A stretch of 64,000 nucleotides of DNA from Leptothrix sp. (in: b-proteobacteria) (GTDB lineage: Bacteria; Pseudomonadota; Gammaproteobacteria; Burkholderiales; Burkholderiaceae_C), in contig PNKV01000020.1 in the NCBI GenBank assembly GCA_013822685.1, positions 24,239-88,238 of the forward strand, written 5' to 3'. A program made the translations under genes and the position numbers. The number at the start of each line of letters is the position of its first letter. Within the stretch, counting starts at the first letter, position 1. Shown here in pieces: positions 1-8,013 of the stretch. A model generated the notes under the pieces. It was given only the letters and a program-made list of their open reading frames with translations. It had not been told where the DNA came from and ran no database searches.

Positions 1-3000
1 ATCGGTGTCATTGGCCAGCACGGTGCTGCCGCTGAGCACGCCGTCTTCGTTGACCGAGGCGCTGTCGTCCGCGGCCACGGGCGCGTCGCTGAGCGGGTTG
101 ACGGTGAGGGTGACGGTGACAGCGGCGGAGTCAGCCGTGCCATCGTTGGCCACGTAGGTGAACGAGTCGCTGCCGCTGAAATTGGCGTTGGGCGTGTAGG
201 TGTAGCTGCCATCACTGTTGAAGGTGAGCGTGCCGTGGGCCACGTCTTGCACCAGCGTGGCCGTCAAGGCATCGTTGTCGGCATCGCTGTCATTGGCCAG
301 CACGCTGCTGCCCGTGAGCACAGCGTCTTCGTTGACCGAGCCGCTGTCGCTCAAGGCCACGGGCGCGTCGTTGACCGCCACCAGGCTGATCGTGACCGAG
401 GACTGTGCGTTCAGGTTGCCGCCCGTGCCACTGTGGCCCATGTCATTGATGACCAGCGTAAGGGTGTCGGTGGCCGGCGGCGTGTCGCCGTCCACGCGGT
501 AGAAGATGGTGCTGTCGTTCAGGCCATCCAGCAAGGCATTGATCTGGTCAACGGTGCCGGACAGGATGGCGCTGTGTGTGCCCGAGTTGGTCACGGTCAC
601 GCTGGTCGCGCCCGGGTCCACCGTGATCAGGCCTTCCACCGCCGTCAACCTGACCTGGACGCTGCCCGTGGCGGCATCCACGTCGCCCACCCGCAGGCCG
701 GTGTTGTGCAAGGCCAGGTCGGTTTGCTCGGTGGCCACGTAGGTGCTTTGCCCGACGACGGCCGTGGGCGCGTCATTGAGCGCGGCCACGTTGATGGTGC
801 TGCTGCTGTTGACAGTCAGGGGCGGGGCGGTGCCAGTGTTCACGCCGTCAATGGTGGTCATGTCCAGGGTGTCGGTGCCCGCGTAGTTCGGGTCGGACAG
901 ATAGACCAAGCCCGACGCACCCGCCAGGGTGGCGTTGATGGCGCTGACGCTGCCGGTCAGGGTGACCAGGCGGCGGTCGGCATCGTATTGAATGCCGCTG
1001 GCGGTCAAGCCGGCGCTCACGTCATCGCGCACGCTCAAGCTGCCATGCTGAACCTGGAGCGTGACGGTGATGGGCGAGCCGCCCGCGGCGGCGTCGGTGA
1101 TGCTCAGGCCGGCCAGAGCGCTGGCGGTGTCTTCGGTGGCGTCCAGGCTGGCGGGCAGGGTGTTGACGGGGCGCGTGTAAGGCTGGACTTCGATTGTCAG
1201 CGTCTGGGTGCTGGTCAACTGCCCGTCGGTGGCGCTGACCTGCACCTCATAGCGGTTGTTGGCGTCCACGTCGCCAGGGGCCAGCGTGTCGGGCGGGGTG
1301 ATGAAGCTGAGCTGACCCGTCTGGGCGTCGATGCTGAACAGGTTGCGGTCGGGCCCGCCGGCAATGCCGTAGGTGAGCTGGGAGCTGTCCGTCTGGTCAT
1401 CCGTGGCCTGCACGGTGGTGACCTCGGTGTGGAACTCGTTGACCAACACCGTGGCATTGGCCGGGCCCCCATTGCTGCTGATGATCGGGGCGAAGTTGGA
1501 CGCCTGCACGGCGATGTTCAAGGTCTGCTCATCCAAGGCGCCATTGCCATCCACCACGCGCACGGCCACTTGGTAGATGTTGTCCAGGTCGGCGTCCTGC
1601 GGAGTCTGGTGGGTCACGGGGGCCGTGAACTTGAGCTCGCCCGTGCTGCCATCGATGGTGAACAGCGCGCTGTCCGCCCCGCCGATGATCGAGTAGACCA
1701 GCGTCGCGGAGGCATCTGGATCGGTGGCCTTGACGGTGGCGGCCACGGGGTTGTTGTCCAGCACGAACAGGTTGGCCGTGCTGCCCCCGCCACCACTCAC
1801 AATCACTGGGCTCTCGTTGACGTTGAGCACCGTCACCGTCAGGGTCTGGTTGTCCCGCAAGGTGCCATCGCTGGCCGACACGGTGACGACGTAGCTGCCG
1901 TTCTTGTCGCTGTCTTGCAGGTTCTCGTGGTCGGGCGCGCTGACAAAGCGCAAGGCGCCGGTTTTGCTGTCGATGGTGAAGCGCGCGGCATCGGCGCCGC
2001 CAGTGATGCTGTAGGTGAGGTCGGCGTAGGGATCGATGTCGTGGGCCGCCACGGTGGTCACGGCCGTGGTGTTTTCATTGACCCCGATGCTGGCCGTGGC
2101 GCCGCCGCCATTGCTGTCGATGATGGGGGCGGCGTCCAGGGTCAGGGCCAGGCTGTCGATGTGGCCGGACGAGATGCCAAGGCTGCTGCCTTGCACCAAA
2201 GTGGTCGCGGTGGCGATGGCGGTGTTGCTGCCGGTGGGCCGCACGATGTTCAGGCGGATGACATCACTGGCCGCAACACTGGCGTAGTTGTTGGCCACCT
2301 GGGTGTCGGTTTGCGCCAGGCTGACCAACAGGGTGCCGGTGGTCAGGATCGTCTCGCCCAAGGGGGTGGTGGCGGTGATCACTTCCAGGCCGGTGATGGA
2401 ACTCTCGAGGCTGATGTCGGTGCCCTCGATCAGCTTGGTCGCCACCAGGTCGCCGACCTTGTAGTAAAGGATGTCGTTGGCGCTGGTGCTGCCGTTGCCA
2501 TAAGAGAACAAGAAGGTGCCGGCCGTCAAGGTGACGCCATTGAGGGTGCCGATGGTGACGGGGCTTTCCACCAGGGCCAAGCCCCGCACACTGGCGCCGC
2601 TGCTCAGGCCCAGCCCGCTCAGCAGGCTGTTGCTGACCGTGAACACCTTGGTGAACGTGCCTGATGAATAGTCACCAGCCACCGTGGGTGTGAACAGCAC
2701 CACGTCGCTGCTCGTCACCGACAAGTTGTTGACGCTGCTCAGCGTGGTGGTGCTGGGCACCGAGAACAACACATCGCCCCGGTGCGCCGTCAAGCTGCCC
2801 GACAGCACCACGTCGCGCGACACCCAGGCGATGTCGTCCAGGCCCGTGGCGCCAAACGCCGACAAGTCGAAGACGTGTGAGAACGTGCCATCGGTGCTGC
2901 TCGAGCCGTAGTGCAGATCGGGGTTCTCCAGGGCCAGCACTTCGGTGCTGGTGGTCGAGTTGACGCCATCCCAGCCGTCCGAGTTGGCCTGGTTGGAGCC

Positions 3001-4953
3001 CAGCCACAAGGTGTTGGTGGTGTTGCCGGCAATGCGGTCCTGAAAGCTCCATGAGAACGCTGGTGTGAGCGAGCTGCCGGTGTTGGTGGAAGCCAGCACC
3101 GGCGAGCTTTGCCAGGCGCTGCCGCTCCAGTCCGAGAACGACAGACGGCCCGATGTGGTCTGCATGCCCAACATGATGTTGTTGGTGGTGGGGTCGCTGT
3201 TCAAGCGCAGCGCGCCCACCACACCGCCGGCGTTGGGCCCCGTCTGCGTGGCCGACCAGACCCCGGTGCTGCCCAAGGTGCGGTAGTTGACGGTGTTGGC
3301 GGTGGTGCTGCCGTACACGGCGAGCAGGTCACCGCTTTTGCTTTCGTAGGCCACGGCCGCCGTGGGGGCGTTGGTCGTGGTGTTCTGGATGGCCACGGCC
3401 GTGCGGTTGCCCCAGCTGGACGAGCCGCCTTCGTTCCACACTGAAAATGACGTGAAGCTTTGCGTGGCTGAGCTGCTGATCAGCCCCATGGCGATGCGGT
3501 TGCTGGTGGGGTCGGAGGCCAAGGTCAGCCAACGCGGCGAGGCCGCTTCCAGGTAGTTGCCGGCGGCGGCTTCAGGGCCCCACACGCTGCCATCGAAGAC
3601 GCGGAAGTAGACATTGGCGTCGGCGGCCTTGGCGTAAGCGACCATGGCGCGCCCGCTTTGGGCCTCGAAGGCCACGGCGATGGAGGTTTGATCCTCGGCG
3701 GCGGTGCCCGTGGTGTCCAGCGTGATGGCATGGCCCCAGCTGCTGCCATTCCAGACCATGGCGTGGTCGTCGGCGTTGGCATCGCTGATGATCAGGGCCA
3801 TGCCGTCGCCGCCGGGTTGCGACACCAGCTGCATGTGCTGCGGCGCCGCGCCCGTGTAGCCGGCGATGGTGCCGGGCGTGGTCCAGGTGCTGCCGTTGTA
3901 GACGCTGTAGTTCAGGTTGCTGCCATCGTTCCAGACCAGCATGGCGTCGCCACTGGTCTGCTCGTAGGCCACGCCAAAGCCCTGGCGATCGGTCGGGGTG
4001 CCGCTGCCCAGCGTCAAGGGGATCAGGGTGGCGTTGCCGGCCTTGATCACTTCGCCGGTGATGGTGCCGTTGGTGTCCACCCCCACGGCGATGACTTCAT
4101 TGCGGGTGGAGGACGAGGCCGAGGTCACCACCGTCCATTGGCCGGCGTTGACGGTGGCTTCGCCATCGCTGTAAGTGGCACCGTCGTATTGGCTGAGGCG
4201 GGGTGAGTTGGCCCCCGAATCGGCCCAGACCACGGTGGCCTTGCCGATGGGCACGGCGGCCAGCACGCCACTGAACGCCGTCTGCGCCTGGGCACTGGGC
4301 GCCAGCAAGGCCTCGATGTGGCCGCTTTGCACTTCAAGCTGCCAGTCCCCGCCTTGCAGGGCGGCGCCGGTGAGGTCATCGCTGGCGGCCACATCGGCCC
4401 CCGTGAGGGCGGCCAGACCTTGCACCAGGGCTTGGCCACCGGCTTGCGCCCCCACGTCGCACCCGTAGATCAACAGGTCGGCGTCTTGGGTGAAGGCCTG
4501 CCCCCATGAGGCGACGTCGTGTGCGCGCGTGGCCAGGGTCGCGTCGTCCAGCACGGTGTTGCCCAGCTGCGCCGAGCCGCTGTCGCCGTGCGAGATCAGG
4601 TGCACGGCCGACACGCCCTGCCGGTCGGCCAGGGTCTGCGTGATGCGGGCGATGCCGTCTTCATCGGCCGCGATCATCACGACCTCGATGGCGCGGCCGG
4701 CCTGGGCCTGCGCGTTCAGATCGGCCAAGAGCGCGGCCTGGTCGGGCACGCGGGCGTCGATGAAAACCAGTTCGGTCCCCGGCGTGGCCTGCTGTGCATC
4801 GCTGGCCGAGGTGTCGATCAGGCGTTGCTGGCTGGTGTCCGGGGCCGCGCTGGCCATGAAGGCGGCGGGCGCGAAGTCGGCGGCGTACAGCAGGCGCGGC
4901 TCCATCGCTTCGGCGATGGGCCTTTGAACGGGGGAGGGTGGCAGTGAACGCAT
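1..4953 (-). CDS. Giant DUF4347/cadherin/VCBS-repeat surface protein (partial, C-terminus beyond left edge)
   Basis: The frame is open from ATG at 4953 to base 1, giving 1651 visible codons, and continues out of the window. Residues 17-26 read MEPRLLYAAD, a LEPR-XLL-type N-terminal motif; there is no ordinary Sec signal peptide. Residues about 60-227 match the DUF4347 domain, including VHLISHGDSG and LLIYGCDVG. A long stretch of Trp/Gly/Ser-rich beta repeats follows (about 4270-2700). Then come at least three cadherin-like repeats (about 2150-1170, with VNES/VNEN linkers and DxDxxxxY motifs). Last come VCBS/tandem-95-like repeats; two copies 282 nt (94 aa) apart begin near 289 and 7. It starts 27 nt after the HlyD-like gene, so it is probably the last visible gene and the cargo of the operon. 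It is likely a secreted adhesin; its ligand is unknown. No clear Shine-Dalgarno sequence precedes the ATG. Confidence 0.9.
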   Translation of the reverse strand, partial: MRSLPPSPVQRPIAEAMEPRLLYAADFAPAAFMASAAPDTSQQRLIDTSASDAQQATPGTELVFIDARVPDQAALLADLNAQAQAGRAIEVVMIAADEDGIARITQTLADRQGVSAVHLISHGDSGSAQLGNTVLDDATLATRAHDVASWGQAFTQDADLLIYGCDVGAQAGGQALVQGLAALTGADVAASDDLTGAALQGGDWQLEVQSGHIEALLAPSAQAQTAFSGVLAAVPIGKATVVWADSGANSPRLSQYDGATYSDGEATVNAGQWTVVTSASSSTRNEVIAVGVDTNGTITGEVIKAGNATLIPLTLGSGTPTDRQGFGVAYEQTSGDAMLVWNDGSNLNYSVYNGSTWTTPGTIAGYTGAAPQHMQLVSQPGGDGMALIISDANADDHAMVWNGSSWGHAITLDTTGTAAEDQTSIAVAFEAQSGRAMVAYAKAADANVYFRVFDGSVWGPEAAAGNYLEAASPRWLTLASDPTSNRIAMGLISSSATQSFTSFSVWNEGGSSSWGNRTAVAIQNTTTNAPTAAVAYESKSGDLLAVYGSTTANTVNYRTLGSTGVWSATQTGPNAGGVVGALRLNSDPTTNNIMLGMQTTSGRLSFSDWSGSAWQSSPVLASTNTGSSLTPAFSWSFQDRIAGNTTNTLWLGSNQANSDGWDGVNSTTSTEVLALENPDLHYGSSSTDGTFSHVFDLSAFGATGLDDIAWVSRDVVLSGSLTAHRGDVLFSVPSTTTLSSVNNLSVTSSDVVLFTPTVAGDYSSGTFTKVFTVSNSLLSGLGLSSGASVRGLALVESPVTIGTLNGVTLTAGTFLFSYGNGSTSANDILYYKVGDLVATKLIEGTDISLESSITGLEVITATTPLGETILTTGTLLVSLAQTDTQVANNYASVAASDVIRLNIVRPTGSNTAIATATTLVQGSSLGISSGHIDSLALTLDAAPIIDSNGGGATASIGVNENTTAVTTVAAHDIDPYADLTYSITGGADAARFTIDSKTGALRFVSAPDHENLQDSDKNGSYVVTVSASDGTLRDNQTLTVTVLNVNESPVIVSGGGGSTANLFVLDNNPVAATVKATDPDASATLVYSIIGGADSALFTIDGSTGELKFTAPVTHQTPQDADLDNIYQVAVRVVDGNGALDEQTLNIAVQASNFAPIISSNGGPANATVLVNEFHTEVTTVQATDDQTDSSQLTYGIAGGPDRNLFSIDAQTGQLSFITPPDTLAPGDVDANNRYEVQVSATDGQLTSTQTLTIEVQPYTRPVNTLPASLDATEDTASALAGLSITDAAAGGSPITVTLQVQHGSLSVRDDVSAGLTASGIQYDADRRLVTLTGSVSAINATLAGASGLVYLSDPNYAGTDTLDMTTIDGVNTGTAPPLTVNSSSTINVAALNDAPTAVVGQSTYVATEQTDLALHNTGLRVGDVDAATGSVQVRLTAVEGLITVDPGATSVTVTNSGTHSAILSGTVDQINALLDGLNDSTIFYRVDGDTPPATDTLTLVINDMGHSGTGGNLNAQSSVTISLVAVNDAPVALSDSGSVNEDAVLTGSSVLANDSDADNDALTATLVQDVAHGTLTFNSDGSYTYTPNANFSGSDSFTYVANDGTADSAAVTVTLTVNPLSDAPVAADDSASVNEDGVLSGSTVLANDTD

Positions 4954-4980
4954 GCCGGGCCTGTTCGGTGCGCGGCCGCT

Positions 4981-6081
4981 TCAGCGAGCGTCGGCCAGCG
5001 CGATGCTGAATCTCAGGCTGATCGGCTGACTGGCCTTGTTCACGGCGAACGACAGGCCGCGGGACGGCGCGGACTGCACCGGCACGCGGGCCAAGGCCAG
5101 GGACATCTTCAGCCAGGTTGACGCGGGCGCGGTGGCCATGGGCAGGTGCACGGGCAAGGTGGGCTGGGCCACGGCCTTGGGCCGCATGGGCGCGGGCAGG
5201 GCCGGGGCAACGCTGGGCGCAGGCCGCGCGGGCGGGGAGCCGTTGGCGGCCACGGGCCAGTCGGCTTTGCAGCGCAGGCCGGCGGGCAGCCGGTGGTCGG
5301 GATTGGGCAGGCTCAGGCGCACCCGGAAGGTGTTGCTGGCGGCATCCACCACCTTGTCGACGTATTCCACCTTGGCGCTGACCACGCCGATGCCCGGCAA
5401 GTCCGGGCGGATCGACAGGCGGTCCCCCAGGTTGACCTGGCCGTATTGGGTGATGGGCACCATCAGGGACACGCGCAACGGATCGATGTTGGCCACGCGC
5501 AGCACGGGCCGGTCTTCCACGCGCTCACCGAGGTTGCTGTAGCGCTCGACGACGATGCCGTTGATGGGGCTGCGCAAGGTGCGCAAACCGAGTTGTGCTT
5601 GCGCCATGGCCTGCTCCTGGCCATAGATGCGTTGCTGGCTGCGCGCCAGGGTGTGCTTTTGCACGGCCACTTCCTGCTCGGCCTGGGCCTGGTCCAGCGC
5701 TTGTTGCGAGACGAAATCCTTGGCCACCAGTTGCTGGGTGCGCACCACTTTCTGCCGCGCCAGCTCCAGGTTGGCGGCGGCGGCCTTGACCTCGGCGTCC
5801 ATCTGCGTGCGCAGGGTGGCGGCATTGGCGTTGGCGCGTTCCACGTCCGCGCGCAGCACGACCAAGGATTGGCCGGCTTCCACGCGATCGCCCAGGGCGA
5901 CGTTCAGTTTTTCAATGATGCCGGTGACGGCCGAGCCCACATCGGCCACCTGGTCCGGCTCGATCAGGCAACCGGCGGGCTTGGGCGGTGCGGCGTGCGC
6001 GGTCGCGCCCACGGAGCCCAGCAGCGCGCCTAGGCAGAAGGCCCACGGCTTTGCCGGGCGAGTTGATGTTGTTGGGCCCAT
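4981..6081 (-). CDS. HlyD/RND-type periplasmic adaptor protein
   Basis: A 366-aa membrane-fusion protein. The chosen ATG at 6081 gives a typical signal peptide (basic start, hydrophobic core, cleavage near AHA). The frame stays open upstream to 6213, but that part lies inside the preceding SecA-like gene. The mature protein starts with a biotinyl-lipoyl-like half-motif (SAVTGIIEKLNVALGDRVEAG), then a coiled-coil hairpin rich in Ala/Gln/Glu, then the second half (LRSPINGIVVERYSNLGE) and a beta-barrel region. The C-terminal ~100 residues are Pro/Ala-rich and do not look like the usual adaptor end. It overlaps the 3' end of the SecA-like gene by 52 nt and lies just before the giant repeat protein. 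It probably bridges the inner and outer membrane for export; the outer-membrane partner is not in the window. Confidence 0.85.
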   Translation of the reverse strand: MGPTTSTRPAKPWAFCLGALLGSVGATAHAAPPKPAGCLIEPDQVADVGSAVTGIIEKLNVALGDRVEAGQSLVVLRADVERANANAATLRTQMDAEVKAAAANLELARQKVVRTQQLVAKDFVSQQALDQAQAEQEVAVQKHTLARSQQRIYGQEQAMAQAQLGLRTLRSPINGIVVERYSNLGERVEDRPVLRVANIDPLRVSLMVPITQYGQVNLGDRLSIRPDLPGIGVVSAKVEYVDKVVDAASNTFRVRLSLPNPDHRLPAGLRCKADWPVAANGSPPARPAPSVAPALPAPMRPKAVAQPTLPVHLPMATAPASTWLKMSLALARVPVQSAPSRGLSFAVNKASQPISLRFSIALADAR

Positions 6082-7985
6082 TGCCGGTCTTGTTCGAGCA
6101 GTTGCCGCCGCAAAGCCGCTTGCCGCCGCTCCTCCAGCCACTGGGGCAGGCGCAGGTGCCACCAGCACCATGGCGACAGGGTTGAACGGTGCACGACGGC
6201 GTATTGAATACATCGTGTTAGCTTAGTTTCAGTCGGGGTGGGAGGGTCATTCGAAATGGCGGCACAAATCCACGCTTCTGTGCTGCCTGCTTGCCCTTGT
6301 CGCGCAGAGCGCCCCGCCAGCTGCCGGTCCATGCGCCGCGACTCGTTGCGCTGGCAGTGGATGACGTGCAATCCACCCGCGGCCAGGGCCCGTTCATCCA
6401 GGCTGATGTCGGTACCGCGGCCCGCCATGCGCGTGGCCACGGTCACCCGCCCCGCTTGCCCCGCCTGGGCCACGATGTCGGCCTCGTGCTGGTCTTGCCG
6501 GGCGTTGAGCACCGTGTGCGCGATGCCAGCCTGCTGCAGATGCCGAGACAGCTGCTCGGAGTCGTGCACCGAGTCGGTGCCAATCAGCAAGGGGCGGCCT
6601 TGGGCCTGCATCTGCTGGGCACGCTCGGCAACGGCGTGCCAGCGCTGATCGGGCGTGGCAAAGACGAGCGTGGGCCCGGTCTGCCGCTGGCTGGGCAGGC
6701 GCTCGGGCACGCGCACCACGTCGACGTCGTACAGGCTGCGCAGTTCAGTGCGGGCTTCCACCAGCGTGCCGCTCAAGCCACCCAGGCGCCAGTAGCGTTT
6801 GAAGAAGCGCTGGAAGGTGATCTGCGCCAGGGTTTCGGTGGGAGCGCTGGGCGTGCACCCTTCCTTCAGTTCGATCAGCGTGTGCAGGCCTTGCGACCAG
6901 ACGCGGCCCACGGCCACGCGGCCAGTGAGGGTGTCTAGCAATTCGACTTTGCCTTCGCGGACCAGGTAGTGCTGGTCACGCCGGAGTGCGTGCAAGGCGG
7001 TGACGGCCAGGCCCAGCAGTTCGTGGCGCAAGCGGGGGCGGCGCCAGACTCCGCCCAGGGCTTCGGCGGGGCCGGCCATGTGTTGTTCGCCCGCCGGTGT
7101 CAGGGCGGCGCTGTGGCGGCCGGTGTCGACCGTGTAGTCGACGTCGTCGCGCAGGCGCCGTGCCAGGTGCAGGGCCTGCCACCACACGGCGCGCCGGTGC
7201 GCTTGCTGGGCCGCCTGGCCTTGTTGCACCTGCGAGATGATCAGTGGCACGCTGGCCTCGTCCAGCAGGATGCTGTCGGCCTCGTCGATCAGGGCCAGGC
7301 TCAGGCCGCGCAGCAGCGGTGGGGCGCCCTGCGGGGCAGAGAGGCCATCGCGCAGGTAGTCGAAGGCGACCTCTTTGGCGGTGGCATAGACCACGTCTTG
7401 TGCATAAACGGGGCGGCGCTGTTCAGGGGTCATGGCGGGCGCGATGTGGGCCACGGTCAAGCCCAGGGCTTCAAACAGCGGGGCCAGTGTCTGGGCATCG
7501 CGTTCGGCCAGGTAATCGTTCGCGGTGACCACGTGAACGGGGATGCCGGCCAAGGCGGCCACGGCAGCGGCGGCGGCCATGGCCAAGGTCTTGCCTTCGC
7601 CGGTGGCCATCTCCACCAATTGCTGGTCCAGCATCAAGGTGGAGGCCAGCAATTGCGTGTCGTGCAGGCGCAGGCCCAGCGTGTGTTGTGTGGCTTGCAG
7701 CACATGGGCCAGGGCCAGGGCCAGGGTGTCGGCCGTGAAGCCTTCACGGCGCAAACGCTGACGGCAGGTGGGCAAGGCCAATGTGGTGTCGGCCGACAGT
7801 TGCCGCACGCGGTGCAGCCAGGGCTGGCACAAGGCCAAACGCCACGGGCCGGGCAGCCAGGTGGGCAGCCACGGCAGCGGCAGGGTGCCACGCTGGCGCG
7901 GCTCGGCGTGGTCCGGCCGTTCAGGGTAGGCGCCCCAGCGCGGCCCGGGGCGCGCCAGCAGCCCACCCCGCGCCGGGGTGCTCAT
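6030..7985 (-). CDS. SecA-like ATPase, shortened, in secretion operon
   Basis: 651 aa from the ATG at 7985, compared with about 900 for housekeeping SecA. SecA landmarks are in order: HDTQLL, Walker A TGEGKT (K132), VVTANDYLAERD, FDYLRD, Walker B DEADSILLDEA (234-237), a preprotein-cross-linking-domain stretch with LTGRVAVGRVWSQGLH, then NBD2 with LIGTDS, LNAR, RMAGRGTDI (519-527), ESRRMDRQL and GRSARQG (558-564). All ATPase motifs look intact. After NBD2 only ~75 residues remain, ending in a basic helix resembling the start of the SecA scaffold helix. The helical wing, the rest of the scaffold and the zinc tail that binds SecB are missing. It is therefore a SecA paralogue, not the cell's main SecA. 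It lies between an M50/HlyD fusion and an HlyD adaptor, suggesting it powers export of the adjacent giant protein. An earlier in-frame start at 8159 would overlap the upstream gene. Confidence 0.88.
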   Translation of the reverse strand: MSTPARGGLLARPGPRWGAYPERPDHAEPRQRGTLPLPWLPTWLPGPWRLALCQPWLHRVRQLSADTTLALPTCRQRLRREGFTADTLALALAHVLQATQHTLGLRLHDTQLLASTLMLDQQLVEMATGEGKTLAMAAAAAVAALAGIPVHVVTANDYLAERDAQTLAPLFEALGLTVAHIAPAMTPEQRRPVYAQDVVYATAKEVAFDYLRDGLSAPQGAPPLLRGLSLALIDEADSILLDEASVPLIISQVQQGQAAQQAHRRAVWWQALHLARRLRDDVDYTVDTGRHSAALTPAGEQHMAGPAEALGGVWRRPRLRHELLGLAVTALHALRRDQHYLVREGKVELLDTLTGRVAVGRVWSQGLHTLIELKEGCTPSAPTETLAQITFQRFFKRYWRLGGLSGTLVEARTELRSLYDVDVVRVPERLPSQRQTGPTLVFATPDQRWHAVAERAQQMQAQGRPLLIGTDSVHDSEQLSRHLQQAGIAHTVLNARQDQHEADIVAQAGQAGRVTVATRMAGRGTDISLDERALAAGGLHVIHCQRNESRRMDRQLAGRSARQGQAGSTEAWICAAISNDPPTPTETKLTRCIQYAVVHRSTLSPWCWWHLRLPQWLEERRQAALRRQLLEQDRQWAQQHQLARQSRGPSA

Positions 7986-8013
7986 GAGGAACCAGGCGGG
8001 CAAGGTGGTCACC

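Noticed and set aside
235..2664. Long plus-strand open frame (809 codons)
   Set aside because: It lies opposite the giant minus-strand gene whose translation shows DUF4347/cadherin/VCBS domains; the plus frame gives His/Gln/Val-rich low-complexity text typical of an antisense shadow in GC-rich DNA.
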